From assembly GCF_900220975.1 (NCBI RefSeq), contig NZ_OBQD01000001.1:186001-250000 (forward strand): a DNA stretch of 64,000 nucleotides. Direction: 5' to 3'. This stretch comes from Rhizobium subbaraonis (lineage in GTDB: Bacteria > Pseudomonadota > Alphaproteobacteria > Rhizobiales > Rhizobiaceae). The notes under the pieces are model-generated. The model was not told where the DNA came from, made no database searches, and saw nothing but the letters and a program-made list of their open reading frames with translations. The stretch's first letter is position 1. Each line of letters opens with the position of its first letter. The position numbers and the translations under genes were made by a program. Of this stretch, positions 46,843 through 55,930 are shown piece by piece.

Positions 46843-47066
46843 TCTTGATGCGCTGTTTGCGGATAGGCGGCTGGGCCTCATTCGGGCGCAGCCGAAATCC
46901 TCTCGTTATCTGTCATTGCCGAATGCGGCGCTGTTTGCAACCTTTACGCCAGAATAGTTCGCCATTCTGGTCAAGGAAACCGTGGCATGCGTCGCATTCG
47001 GTGTCTCCTGACGTGACAAGTAGGCATTGTCGGGGCAAAGCACCATCCCCAGGCTTATCCCCAGGC

Positions 47067-47990
47067 TCAGTTTTCCGGCAGCGGAATGAATTCTTCCTCG
47101 TCGCCGGGGACGATGTCGAAGCGGCCCGTACGCCACTCTTCCTTCGCCTGTTCGATCCGCTCCTTAGAGGACGACACGAAGTTCCACCAGATATAGCGCT
47201 TCGAGCCCAGTGCCGCCCCGCCGAACAGGGCGACGTGACAGCCTTCCGCGCCCGCCTTGAGCGTTATCGCGTCACCGGGACGGAAGACCAGCAGCCGGTC
47301 AGGGCCAAAGAGGTCGCCGGCGACGTCGAGTTCGCCGGAGAGCACGTAGACTGCGCGCTCTTCCCAGTCGGCTGCAAGCGGAGCGCTCGCGCCGGGGCTC
47401 AGCGTCAAATCGGTGTAGAGCGTGTCGGTCGCCACTTTGACCGGCGAGCGGTGGCCCTCGTAGTGGCCGATGATCACGCGCCCGCTGATGCCGTTGTCCT
47501 CGAAGACGGGGAGCTTGTCCCGCGTCGCATGGACGAAGGCGGGATCGACCTCCTCCTGCCCGTCTGGCAGGGCCAGCCAGGTCTGCAGGCCGGAAAGGCC
47601 GTGCGGATGCCCGCGAACGTTCTCGGGCGAGCGTTCGGAATGGACGATGCCGCGTCCGGCCGTCATCAGGTTCAGGTCGCCGGGACGGATCACCATTTCC
47701 GTTCCCAGGCTGTCGCGATGCTTGATCTCGCCGTCGAAGAGGTAGGTGACGGTCGAAAGGCCGATATGCGGGTGGGGGCGCACGTCGATCGCGTCACCGG
47801 CACGAAACAGCGCCGGTCCCATGCGGTCGAAAAAGATGAACGGGCCGACGAGGCGGCGCTTGGCGGTCGGCAGCGCACGCCGGACCTCGAAGCCGCCGAG
47901 GTCGCTGGTGCGCGGGATGATCAGGTTTTCGAGCGCGTTGCAGGCGGCGGAATCGCCTGCAACGGGGTCCGGTCCGGGGAAAAAGCTCAT
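47067..47990 (-). CDS. Pirin family protein
   Basis: Bicupin protein of 307 residues; bacterial pirins can act as quercetinases or metal-binding regulators. The N-terminal cupin has the DVRPHPHIGLSTVTYLFDGE metal-binding region and a later GIVHSERSPE; the C-terminal cupin ends with RYIWWNFVSSSKERIE. The ATG at 47990 follows GGAG at 7 bases. It lies 91 bases downstream of an HxlR regulator on the same strand, which may control it. Confidence 0.92.
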   Translation of the reverse strand: MSFFPGPDPVAGDSAACNALENLIIPRTSDLGGFEVRRALPTAKRRLVGPFIFFDRMGPALFRAGDAIDVRPHPHIGLSTVTYLFDGEIKHRDSLGTEMVIRPGDLNLMTAGRGIVHSERSPENVRGHPHGLSGLQTWLALPDGQEEVDPAFVHATRDKLPVFEDNGISGRVIIGHYEGHRSPVKVATDTLYTDLTLSPGASAPLAADWEERAVYVLSGELDVAGDLFGPDRLLVFRPGDAITLKAGAEGCHVALFGGAALGSKRYIWWNFVSSSKERIEQAKEEWRTGRFDIVPGDEEEFIPLPEN

Positions 47991-48081
47991 GTCTCGCCTC
48001 CTGTCCTTGGTTTCAGGCAGTGAACAGGAGGCCGTGCAGGCTTGCAAGGAATTTGCCGGCCAGCTGTTGTGAACGGACTGT

Positions 48082-48474
48082 TCAGGTCAGCGGGACGGGG
48101 ACCGTCTGCTCGTCGAACGACCTCTGCGCCGCCTCGATCTCGGCACTGTTTTCCTGAACCCATTCGACGAGCTCGCAGACCGGCTTCATCAATTTGAAGC
48201 CGAGCGGTGTCAGTGCATAATCGACGCGCGGCGGGATGGTGGCAAACATCGTGCGGGTAACGAGCCCGTCACGTTCCAGATAGCGCAGGGTCAGGGTCAG
48301 CATGCGCTGGGAGATGCCGGTGACCTGCTTCTTCAGTTCGTTGAAACGCAGCGGCCCCGCGCGGAGCGCGCCGATGACAGAGAGCGACCACTTGTCGCCC
48401 ACGCGGTCGAGGATTTCACGGCTGCCGCCGGTGACGGTCTGTCGGTATTCGGGAGTTTGGGAATGACTTAGCAT
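48082..48474 (-). CDS. HxlR family transcriptional regulator
   Basis: A 130-residue winged-helix repressor or activator of the HxlR/MarR-like class, which often responds to aldehydes, quinones or oxidants. The family core ILDRVGDKWSLSVIGAL, LRFNELKKQVTGISQRMLT and LTLRYLERDGLVTRT are all present. I used the ATG at 48474, where homology starts; the frame is open to 48681. It precedes the pirin gene and probably regulates itself and that gene through the palindrome near 48700. Confidence 0.9.
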   Translation of the reverse strand: MLSHSQTPEYRQTVTGGSREILDRVGDKWSLSVIGALRAGPLRFNELKKQVTGISQRMLTLTLRYLERDGLVTRTMFATIPPRVDYALTPLGFKLMKPVCELVEWVQENSAEIEAAQRSFDEQTVPVPLT

Positions 48475-48689
48475 CTTATGGCCTTGCTTTTTGACTTGGG
48501 CAATCTGAGCGGCTGGGCTTGCCGGCTGAACGCTCCAGTGCGGGTGTTGGCGGGGCAGGGGGGGAGGAAGTTCCCTGCCGTCCGCTTTTTCCGCTCGTCG
48601 TTCCATGAGCCGTCTGCCGCCTGTGATTGCCATTGCGTCGCGTGCCGTGGGAGGGACGGCACTAATATACGAGTGCCCCATTTATTGAG

Positions 48690-48712
48690 GTAGCTCCATA
48701 TATGGGGGCTAC
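48690..48712. promoter_or_regulatory. Imperfect palindrome upstream of hxlR-type gene
   Basis: GTAGCTCC and GGGGGCTAC flank an ATATAT core, forming a near-perfect palindrome with one extra base. It lies in the AT-richer part of the 466-bp gap between the regulator and xseB, on the promoter side of the regulator. A plausible operator; unproven. Confidence 0.4.
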
Positions 48713-48830
48713 TTGATATGATCCGGTGAAAAAATCAACACCCTAGATATCATTTTGCAAACTTGGGCGACCCCAAGGCTGATCGTGACAATTCTGTGTG
48801 TCCGGGAAAAGTGGCCCGAAACGACACTGA

Positions 48831-48857
48831 AAACCCGGCGTCCGACGGCCGGGTTGG
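48831..48857 (-). terminator. Rho-independent terminator of the xseB transcript
   Basis: AACCCGGC (48832-48839) pairs with GCCGGGTT (48848-48855). Read on the minus strand the stem ends in a short T-run, 85 bases after the xseB stop. It separates the deacetylase-xseB transcript from the HxlR/pirin genes. Confidence 0.65.
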
Positions 48858-48940
48858 CGGGTGTTGCGGGGGACTTTCCGGCGAATACCGGGAATGTCAC
48901 GAATGCGTGACCTTTGCCGTGAGCGGCGGCCTTACGGCAG

Positions 48941-49195
48941 TCAGCCGTTGTCGAGCGGCTCGACGCCCTGCGGCGCTCCGGCGCGGTCGAGCCTGATCTT
49001 CTCGATTCGATTTTCGGCAGCGCCCAGCAGCTTCTCGCAGTGCTTCTTCAGCGCTTCGCCCCGTTCGTAGATCTCGATCGATTTGTCGAGGGCGACGTCG
49101 CCGCGCTCCAGCGCGGCCACGATCTTCTCCAGCTCCTCCACGGCCTGTTCGAAGGAAAGGGCGGAAACGTCCGCGGCGGTCGTCAACGTTGTCAT
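48941..49195 (-). CDS. xseB: Exodeoxyribonuclease VII small subunit
   Basis: Small subunit of exonuclease VII, which degrades single-stranded DNA from both ends. The 84-residue protein shows the standard [23 protein letters not shown] helix and [18 protein letters not shown]. The start lies 2 bases after the deacetylase stop, so the two genes are translationally coupled. The large subunit xseA is not in the window. In relatives xseB is often followed by dxs, which here begins about 2.1 kb further on. Confidence 0.94.
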   Translation of the reverse strand: MTTLTTAADVSALSFEQAVEELEKIVAALERGDVALDKSIEIYERGEALKKHCEKLLGAAENRIEKIRLDRAGAPQGVEPLDNG

Positions 49196-49197
49196 GA

Positions 49198-50124
49198 TTA
49201 TCCTCTCATCAGCCGGTGGATGTGCGTGGCGGCCGATTCGGCCAGCCCCTGCAGGTCGTAGCCGCCTTCCAACAGGCTGACCACCCGGTTTGAGGCGGAG
49301 CGCTCCGCCACCTCCATCAGCTTTGCCGTGGCCCAGTCGAAATCGTCGGCCACGAGGTGAAGCTGGGCGAGGGGGTCGCGGTGGTGGGCATCGAAGCCGG
49401 CCGAGATGATGATCAGGTCCGGGCGGAAGTCAGTCACCCGCGGCAGCACCCGGCTTCTGAAGGCTTCGCGGAAATGATCGCTTCCGGTTTCGGGCGACAG
49501 CGGCGCGTTCACGATGTTGCCGGCGCCGGTCTCGTCCTTTGCGCCGGTGCCAGGATAGAGCGGCATCTGGTGCGTCGAGCAGAACAGCACCGACGGGTCG
49601 TCGAAGAAGATGTCCTGGGTGCCGTTGCCGTGATGGACGTCCCAGTCGATGATTGCGATGCGCTCCACGCCGTGCGCCCGTTGCGCGTGCCGGGCGGCGA
49701 TCGCGGCATTGTTGAAGAAGCAGAAACCCATGGCTTTCGTCTTCTCGGCGTGATGGCCCGGCGGGCGCGAGGCGACGAAGACGTTGTCAGCCTCGCCGGC
49801 AAAGACGGCGTCCACGGCGGCGATTGCGCCGCCGACGCCGGTCAGCGCCGCCTGCAGGCTGGCGGGACTGGCATAGGTGTCGGCCTCGAACTGGTTGATC
49901 CCTTCCTCGGGTATCTCGGCCATCACGCTGCGCAGGTGGCTTTCGGGATGCGCAAGCAGAACGAAATCCTCGTTTGCCTTTTGGGCCTCTCGCCGCACGA
50001 GCGGCTGAAACCGCTCGTGCTCGAGCGCAAGGTTCAGCGCCCGCAGCCTGTCCGGTCGCTCCGGGTGGCCTTCGGGGGTCTTGTGCTCAAGGAAGATCGG
50101 GTTCTCGAAGAGGATCGTCGTCAT
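49198..50124 (-). CDS. Histone deacetylase family protein
   Basis: Zinc-dependent deacetylase of the arginase/deacetylase fold (acetoin utilisation AcuC, acetylpolyamine amidohydrolase and class II HDAC relatives). The 308-residue product has [16 protein letters not shown] with the catalytic His pair, [14 protein letters not shown] and [17 protein letters not shown], supplying the zinc Asp, His and Asp residues. Length fits a single catalytic domain. The substrate (protein, polyamine or other) cannot be told. It heads the transcript with xseB. Confidence 0.92.
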   Translation of the reverse strand: MTTILFENPIFLEHKTPEGHPERPDRLRALNLALEHERFQPLVRREAQKANEDFVLLAHPESHLRSVMAEIPEEGINQFEADTYASPASLQAALTGVGGAIAAVDAVFAGEADNVFVASRPPGHHAEKTKAMGFCFFNNAAIAARHAQRAHGVERIAIIDWDVHHGNGTQDIFFDDPSVLFCSTHQMPLYPGTGAKDETGAGNIVNAPLSPETGSDHFREAFRSRVLPRVTDFRPDLIIISAGFDAHHRDPLAQLHLVADDFDWATAKLMEVAERSASNRVVSLLEGGYDLQGLAESAATHIHRLMRG

Positions 50125-50255
50125 GGTTCGACGCTACCTTCTGTCACGGGCAGGGTCCACGGGAAATGGGTTCCAACGCGCTGTTTTTCAACAGCCGCCG
50201 GTCCGTCACCATCTGTTCGCGCGGACGATACGTGGGCCGGTTGCGTCTTGAGAAC

Positions 50256-50819
50256 TCAGGTCCTGATCGGCAGTAGCGGATATCCCGCCTGGACCGCGCG
50301 CGCCGCCAGCATCGCCACGACTGCCTTGATCAGGTCGCCCGGGATGAACACGAGCGAAGCGATCGCGGTCTCGACAAATGCCTTGCCGCTCATGAAGGAC
50401 AGCCATGCGATGCCGAGCAGGTAGACGACGCCGATGCCGCCGACGACGGCTGCGAGGAAGAAGCTCGCGAACTGCATGAACTCCGTCTGGCTGTCGCGCA
50501 CAAGCCGCTCGGCGATCAGCCCGGTGACGAAGGCGCCGGCAATCCAGCCGACGAGATAGCCGGCGGTAGGCCCGGCAAAGACGGCAAGTCCGCCCCGACC
50601 GCCCGACAGCACTGGCAGGCCGATCGCGACCAGAAGAACGACGAGCAGGCAGGCGGCCGCGCCGCGCTTGGCGCCGAGGATGCATCCCGCCAGCATCACG
50701 CCGAGCGACTGCGCTGTGATCGGCACGGGAATGAAGCCGAAGGTGATCGGCGGCAGCATGCCGAGCACGACAATGATGGCTGCGAACAGCGCGACGAGGA
50801 CGATGTCTCTGGTGCTCAT
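50256..50819 (-). CDS. bioY: Biotin transporter substrate-binding subunit BioY
   Basis: S-component of the energy-coupling-factor biotin importer. The 187-residue protein has about six membrane helices and the family marks PITAQSLGVMLAGCILG and VFAGPTAGYLVGWI. It starts 41 bases after bioN, and together with bioM and bioN forms a complete BioMNY transporter. No BioR-type box (TTATCTATAA) was seen before the operon. Confidence 0.94.
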   Translation of the reverse strand: MSTRDIVLVALFAAIIVVLGMLPPITFGFIPVPITAQSLGVMLAGCILGAKRGAAACLLVVLLVAIGLPVLSGGRGGLAVFAGPTAGYLVGWIAGAFVTGLIAERLVRDSQTEFMQFASFFLAAVVGGIGVVYLLGIAWLSFMSGKAFVETAIASLVFIPGDLIKAVVAMLAARAVQAGYPLLPIRT

Positions 50820-50860
50820 GGAGGTGCCTGCTGCCTGTCTCAGTGTTGGCGTTATCGAGG

Positions 50861-51466
50861 TTATTGCCGCCGAAAGCCGCGGGCGTCAATCGCCATCGCG
50901 ATCGTATCGGCGTCCTTGAGGGTGAGGATGACAAGCGGCACGAGTACACCGAGCGGCCGCGCGCGCAGGCCGCGTGCGCGATGCGCCTCGCGGATGTCGC
51001 CGTACCGTGCCAGGATCTCCGGTGCAAAGCGCAGCACCAGCCCGACGGCAAGGCTCACATCGGCAGCCCGCAGCAGTCCAAGCCGTTCCAGCGGGCGCAG
51101 CAGCACGGCAATTTCGTCCATGAAGGCCGAAACGGTGGTGGTCGCCGTCACCGCCGCTGCCAGGAGAACCAGCGTGCCAAGGCGGAAAAGGACGGCCAGC
51201 GCGTCCGAAAGCGAGTGAAACAGATAGTTCGCCAGGGCCACCAGAAGCACGGTGAAGAGGACGAAGCGTACGCGCCGAAACGCCTCGCGCAGTCCTATGC
51301 CGGTCGAGGCGTAGAGCCCGGCGGCAATGATCGCAAAGGCGACTAGGAGCCACACGTTGGAGACGGCAAAAAGGCCGGCTGCCACGGCGAAAAGCACGAT
51401 CAGCTTCAGCCGCGCCGACGTCCGGTGCAAAAGCGTCGTGCCCTCGATGTCGAGCCCGGTCAGCAT
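50861..51466 (-). CDS. bioN: Energy-coupling factor transporter membrane protein BioN (EcfT)
   Basis: The 201-residue transmembrane T-component of the biotin importer. It has four to five membrane helices and a cytoplasmic coupling region with the A-R-x-like motifs REAHRARGLRARPLG and IDARGFRRQ near the C-terminus, which contact the ATPase. Its ATG overlaps the bioM stop by seven bases, showing translational coupling. Confidence 0.92.
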   Translation of the reverse strand: MLTGLDIEGTTLLHRTSARLKLIVLFAVAAGLFAVSNVWLLVAFAIIAAGLYASTGIGLREAFRRVRFVLFTVLLVALANYLFHSLSDALAVLFRLGTLVLLAAAVTATTTVSAFMDEIAVLLRPLERLGLLRAADVSLAVGLVLRFAPEILARYGDIREAHRARGLRARPLGVLVPLVILTLKDADTIAMAIDARGFRRQ

Positions 51467-52140
51467 GCGGCGATCTCCCGGTAGCGCGAAATGGCGTCCT
51501 CGGGAGGGGCGTCGGCGGCAAGCCTGCCCTGATGAAACAGCAGCACGCGATCGAAGCTGTCCAGCAGACCCAGGTCGTGCGTGATGACGATTGCCTGTTC
51601 GGGAAGGTCGGCCACGGTCTTCTCGATGAGGCGGCGGTTCTTCAGGTCCAGCTGGTTGGTCGGTTCGTCGAGGATCAGCACGTCCGGGCCCGTCACCATC
51701 ACGCTTGCGATGGCGGCGAGCTGGGTTTCCCCGCCCGACAGTTCGTGGATGCGCCGACGGGCGAGATGCGGGATGCCGAAGCGCTGCAGCACCGCTTCCG
51801 TCCTGCCGGCGATCTCGGTGGCCGAAAGGCCGCGGTTCTTCAGCCCGAACGCGATGTCCTCCGCCAGCACCGGCAGGATCATCTGATGCTGCGGGTTCTG
51901 GAAGATGAACCCGGCCCGGCCGCGCGCCGCCTCCTCGTCGGCGACGGTGTCAAGGCCGCCGATGGTGACGCGGCCGGTCGTCGGGCGCACCAGCCCGTTG
52001 ATCAGCCGCGCGAACGTCGTCTTGCCGGAGCCGTTCAGGCCGATGATGCCGATGCGTCGTTCAAAAAGCGTCAGGGACAGCGGATGCAGCGCAGTTCGCC
52101 CGGCGAAACTGACCGACGCGTCGCTGAAGACGATCTCCAA
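51460..52140 (-). CDS. bioM: Energy-coupling factor ATPase BioM (EcfA)
   Basis: ABC-type ATPase of the biotin importer, 226 residues. Walker A is GLNGSGKTTF, the Q-loop is FIFQNPQHQM, the signature is ELSGGETQLAA, and Walker B is VLILDEPTNQLD followed by the switch histidine in VITHD. I chose the TTG at 52140 (LEIVFSDASV) because GGGGAG lies 7 bases upstream; no ATG gives a family-like start. It is the first gene of bioMNY and is divergent from the YcaQ-type gene. Confidence 0.9.
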   Translation of the reverse strand: MEIVFSDASVSFAGRTALHPLSLTLFERRIGIIGLNGSGKTTFARLINGLVRPTTGRVTIGGLDTVADEEAARGRAGFIFQNPQHQMILPVLAEDIAFGLKNRGLSATEIAGRTEAVLQRFGIPHLARRRIHELSGGETQLAAIASVMVTGPDVLILDEPTNQLDLKNRRLIEKTVADLPEQAIVITHDLGLLDSFDRVLLFHQGRLAADAPPEDAISRYREIAAC

Positions 52141-52241
52141 ATTGGCACTCCCCAACCGGTAAGGTGAGGCGGCTATAGCCGGTTCGCCCCGCAAAGGAAA
52201 CCGGGTTGGAAGGCGTGGGAATATATGCCTATCATGCGCCC

Positions 52242-53435
52242 ATGACGATTCTTCTGAAGAACGCGGATGCCCGGCGCATCTTCCTGTCAAAGCAGGGCCT
52301 CAGCGGGCCGCCCGGTCGCCTGCTCGGCAAGGACGGCCTGTTGCAGCTGATCCAGGACATCGGCTTCGTCCAGGTGGACAGCATCGCCACCGTCGAACGC
52401 GCGCACCACCAGATCCTGTTCTCGCGCAACCAGACCTACCGCCGCGAGCATCTTGCCGATCTTCTGGAGAAGGACGGCGAACTGTTCGAGAACTGGACGC
52501 ACGACGCCTCTATCATTCCGAGCGCCTTCTATCCCTATTGGAAGCACAAGTTCCGCCGCGAGCACGCGGCGATCCTCGATCGCTGGCGCCGCTGGCAGGG
52601 GGAAGGGTTCGATTCCAGCTTCGAGGAAACCTACCGGCGGATCGCCGAAGGGGGTGCTGTGATGTCGCGCGAGCTGAAGGCGGCCGAGCACGAATCCGGC
52701 GGCTGGTGGAACTGGCATCCCAGCAAGACGGCGCTGGAGTATCTCTGGCGTACCGGCAAGGTTGCGATCGCGCGCCGCGAGAATTTCCAGAAGGTCTACG
52801 ATCTGGCCGAAAGGGTTCTGCCCGGCCGCCACCACGAGCCGGAGGTGGATCACGACGCCTTCGTCGACTGGGCCTGCCGCAGCGCGCTGCTGCGCCTGGG
52901 ATTTGCGACGCATGGCGAGATCGCAGCCTTCTGGGACCTCGTTTCGCCGGACGAAGCAAAGGCATGGATCGATGCGCGCAGGCCTGAATTGTGCGAAGTC
53001 CGCATCGAGCCGCTGGATGGTGGCCGGCCAAGGCAGTCCTTTGCCTTTGCAGGCTTCGACGAACTGGCACGGAAGGCACCGGAGGCGCCGGCCCGGTTGC
53101 GGGTGCTGTCGCCGTTCGATCCGCTGATCCGGGACCGCAACCGGACGGAACGGCTGTTCGGCTTCTTCTATCGCATCGAGGTCTTCGTGCCGGAGCCGAA
53201 GCGCCAGTACGGCTACTACGTCTTTCCGCTTTTGGAAGGCGACCGGCTGGTCGGGCGCATCGACATGAAGGCGGATCGCAAGGCCGGCGAGCTCGTCGTC
53301 CGCAGGCTCTGGCTGGAGCCAAAGGTCAAGGCGACGTCCGGCCGGCTGGAGAGGCTGGAGGCGGAACTGGCGCGCCTTTCCCGTTTCACAGGCGTCGAGC
53401 GCGTCCGTTATCTCGACGGCTGGCTGGGCGACTGA
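52242..53435 (+). CDS. YcaQ-type DNA glycosylase (winged-helix)
   Basis: A 397-residue protein of the HTH_42/YcaQ family; E. coli YcaQ unhooks DNA interstrand crosslinks. Family features seen here are the LGLLQLIQ-like N-terminal part (LLQLIQDIGFVQVDSIATVERAHH), WTHDASIIP, and the C-terminal RLFGFFYRIEVFVPEPKRQYGYY with IDMKADRKAG. The ATG at 52242 gives MTILLKNADARRIF. No SOS box was found upstream. It is divergent from bioM and converges with the sulfotransferase-like gene (7-base gap). Confidence 0.87.
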   Translation: MTILLKNADARRIFLSKQGLSGPPGRLLGKDGLLQLIQDIGFVQVDSIATVERAHHQILFSRNQTYRREHLADLLEKDGELFENWTHDASIIPSAFYPYWKHKFRREHAAILDRWRRWQGEGFDSSFEETYRRIAEGGAVMSRELKAAEHESGGWWNWHPSKTALEYLWRTGKVAIARRENFQKVYDLAERVLPGRHHEPEVDHDAFVDWACRSALLRLGFATHGEIAAFWDLVSPDEAKAWIDARRPELCEVRIEPLDGGRPRQSFAFAGFDELARKAPEAPARLRVLSPFDPLIRDRNRTERLFGFFYRIEVFVPEPKRQYGYYVFPLLEGDRLVGRIDMKADRKAGELVVRRLWLEPKVKATSGRLERLEAELARLSRFTGVERVRYLDGWLGD

Positions 53436-53442
53436 AACCGGC

Positions 53443-54564
53443 TCAGAAGCGGACGTGCTTGCGGATCTTGCGCCAATTCACCAGCATGCGCTTGCCGATG
53501 TTCATCGCCGCAAGCGGGGGATAGGTCTTGCGCGTCTTGCGCATGGCCGATTGCAGCAGTTCCCGCACGGCCGGGACCTGGCGCAGTTCGTCCTCGTCAT
53601 AGTAGGTGTAGGTCGCCGGCGTCTGCACGAAGATGTTGCCGCTCTCGGGCAGGGGATGCATGCGCGACCCGAGCGTTGAGACCAGCCGCCTCTCTGTGTT
53701 TCGGAAGTGTCGGGTCTCGCGCGGCAGCGTCAGCGTCCGCCGGGCGCCAGCGGCGTTTTCAGCGATCGTCGCGACAATCCGCGTCTTTTCCTCCGGGGTG
53801 AAAAGGAAGCGTATCACCTGGCCGATATGCAGCGCCTTGCGGCTGTTGCCGCGCCCCGTCGGAAAGCCGCTGTCCTTGGCCAGCATGCGGATGAATTCGG
53901 TCAGCTCGATCGGCAGGCGTTCGTTTGCCGGCGGCCTGGTCGCCTTCATGTCCTGGATGTCGAGCACGGTCTGGAGGAAATAGGCGTAGATATCCAGCTT
54001 GCGGCGGCGGATCTCTTCGAAGAGCAGCACGGTGTAGTCGATGCCCGGCAGTTCCATTACCGGCCCGATCTCCCGTAGGGGGTTGAGGTAGGTCGCCCGC
54101 GAGGGGTTCTTCAGCGGTCGCGCGATCCAGGCCGGCAGGCTCGGTGCAGGTCCCATGCTCGCCTTCTGCGCCCAGAAGGAATAGAGCGTGTCGAGCGGGT
54201 CGCGCAGCGCATAGACGACGTGCAGCCGCCGTTCGCCGATGATCTCGCGGATCGCCTCGAAATGCTCCTTCTTCCAGCGGCGGAAGCCTTCCGACGACAG
54301 AAGCACGTTCAGCCCTTCGCGATCCGCCTTGCGGATCACCTTGAGAAAATCCTCGAAGGCCTTTCCCTTCCGCCGCAGGAACTGGCCTTCGTTGTCGGAC
54401 AGGTCATGGTGGGCGGTAGCGACACGTTCGCCGACCACCGGATAGAGCCAGCCCCGCCGCTGCAGGTCCTCGGCATTGTGGTGGAAGTTCGCCTGCATAT
54501 AGGTGGTCGCGGTCTTGTGGGGACCGATATGCATCACCAGTCGCAATTGCTCGTGTTGCTTCAT
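53443..54564 (-). CDS. Sulfotransferase-like protein
   Basis: A 373-residue protein with an N-terminal LVMHIGPHKTATTYMQ motif that matches the PAPS 5'-phosphosulfate loop of sulfotransferases (GxxKTGTT-like), and VVYALRDPLDTLYSFW resembling the 3'-phosphate-binding Arg/Ser region. The rest is rich in basic residues and has no known motif. It could sulfate surface polysaccharide, but neither donor nor acceptor genes are adjacent. The ATG at 54564 (MKQHEQLRL) is preferred to the one six codons earlier. Confidence 0.7.
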   Translation of the reverse strand: MKQHEQLRLVMHIGPHKTATTYMQANFHHNAEDLQRRGWLYPVVGERVATAHHDLSDNEGQFLRRKGKAFEDFLKVIRKADREGLNVLLSSEGFRRWKKEHFEAIREIIGERRLHVVYALRDPLDTLYSFWAQKASMGPAPSLPAWIARPLKNPSRATYLNPLREIGPVMELPGIDYTVLLFEEIRRRKLDIYAYFLQTVLDIQDMKATRPPANERLPIELTEFIRMLAKDSGFPTGRGNSRKALHIGQVIRFLFTPEEKTRIVATIAENAAGARRTLTLPRETRHFRNTERRLVSTLGSRMHPLPESGNIFVQTPATYTYYDEDELRQVPAVRELLQSAMRKTRKTYPPLAAMNIGKRMLVNWRKIRKHVRF

Positions 54565-54682
54565 GCAGCCTCTACGTTCCACGGTTGACGTTCATGCCGG
54601 TATCCGCCCTCGGCGGGGCCGCCATATCGGCGGATTGTGGCTGAACCGCGTTTGCGCACGCTGGAGGAATGCTGTTCTGCTT

Positions 54683-55780
54683 TTACTTCAGCCGGCCGGT
54701 CTGGCCGCGGTCCCTCAGATAGTGGTCCGCAATCGCGCATGCCACCATCGCCTCGCCGATCGGCACGGCGCGGATGCCGACGCACGGATCGTGCCGGCCC
54801 TTGGTGCGGACGTCCACCTCTTTGCCGTCGCTGTCGATCGAGCGGCGCTCGGTCAGGATGGAGGAGGTGGGCTTGATGGCGAAGCGCGCGATCACCGGCT
54901 GGCCGGTGGCGATTCCACCCAGAATGCCGCCGGCGTGGTTCGAGAGGAACACCGGCTGGCCGTCCGGGCCGATGCGCATCTCGTCGGCGTTTTCCTCGCC
55001 GGTGATTTCCGCTGCGCCGAAGCCGTTGCCGATCTCCACGCCCTTGACCGCATTGATGGACATGAGGTTGGCGGCAATGTCCTGGTCGAGCTTGGCGTAG
55101 ATCGGCGCGCCGATGCCCGCCGGCACGCCCTCGGCCACCACTTCGATGACGGCACCGACGGAGGACCCCGCCTTGCGGATCGCGTCGAGGTAGTCTTCCC
55201 ATACCGGGACGATGTCCGGGTCCGGGGCGAAGAACGGGTTGGTATCGACCACGCTCCAGTCCCAGTTGTCGCGGTTGATGCGGTGCTTGCCGATCTGGAC
55301 GAGGGCCGCCCGAACGTTAAGGCCCGGAACGACCTTGCGCGCGATACCGCCGGCTGCGACGCGCGCGGCCGTCTCGCGTGCCGAGGAGCGCCCGCCACCG
55401 CGATAGTCGCGGATGCCGTACTTCACGTCGTAGGTAAAATCGGCATGTCCCGGGCGATAGCGCTTGGCGATCTCCGAATAGTCCTTGGAACGCTGGTCGG
55501 TGTTCTCGATCATCATCGAGATGGGCGTGCCGGTCGTCGTCATGGTCACGCCGTCCTCGTCGAACATGACGCCGGAGAGGACGCGCACCAGGTCGTCCTC
55601 GCGCCGCTGCGTGACGAAGCGTGATTGGCCGGGCTTGCGCTTGTCGAGCCAGGCCTGGATTTCGGAAAGCGTGAAGCGCAGGCCGGGCGGGCAGCCGTCG
55701 ACGACGCAGCCCAGTGCCGGTCCGTGGCTTTCGCCCCACGTGGTGACGCGGAAAAGTTGACCGAATGTATTGTGTGACAT
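54683..55780 (-). CDS. aroC: Chorismate synthase
   Basis: Last enzyme of the shikimate pathway; it converts EPSP to chorismate using reduced FMN. The 365-residue protein has the three family signatures: [36 protein letters not shown] and [12 protein letters not shown]. It starts [20 protein letters not shown]. In many rhizobia aroC follows the histidine phosphatase and fabI; here a large GGDEF-EAL gene and a DUF1344 gene lie between them. Confidence 0.96.
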   Translation of the reverse strand: MSHNTFGQLFRVTTWGESHGPALGCVVDGCPPGLRFTLSEIQAWLDKRKPGQSRFVTQRREDDLVRVLSGVMFDEDGVTMTTTGTPISMMIENTDQRSKDYSEIAKRYRPGHADFTYDVKYGIRDYRGGGRSSARETAARVAAGGIARKVVPGLNVRAALVQIGKHRINRDNWDWSVVDTNPFFAPDPDIVPVWEDYLDAIRKAGSSVGAVIEVVAEGVPAGIGAPIYAKLDQDIAANLMSINAVKGVEIGNGFGAAEITGEENADEMRIGPDGQPVFLSNHAGGILGGIATGQPVIARFAIKPTSSILTERRSIDSDGKEVDVRTKGRHDPCVGIRAVPIGEAMVACAIADHYLRDRGQTGRLK

Positions 55781-55930
55781 GAAACCCTGCCGGAACGCCT
55801 CGTACCGGTCCGCGGGAGCGCCCGCGTTCCGCTCTGTTCGGGCGCACTCATAGAACCGATTGCGGAAAAGTTGAAGTCTTTTCGCTTGAAGCGCGCCGAT
55901 GGCGGGCCCTGATTGCGACCGGACGCCTGC

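Noticed and set aside
52141-52241. BioR operator in the bioM upstream region
   Set aside because: No TTATCTATAA-like sequence is present; only a weak AACCGG/CCGGTT repeat is seen.
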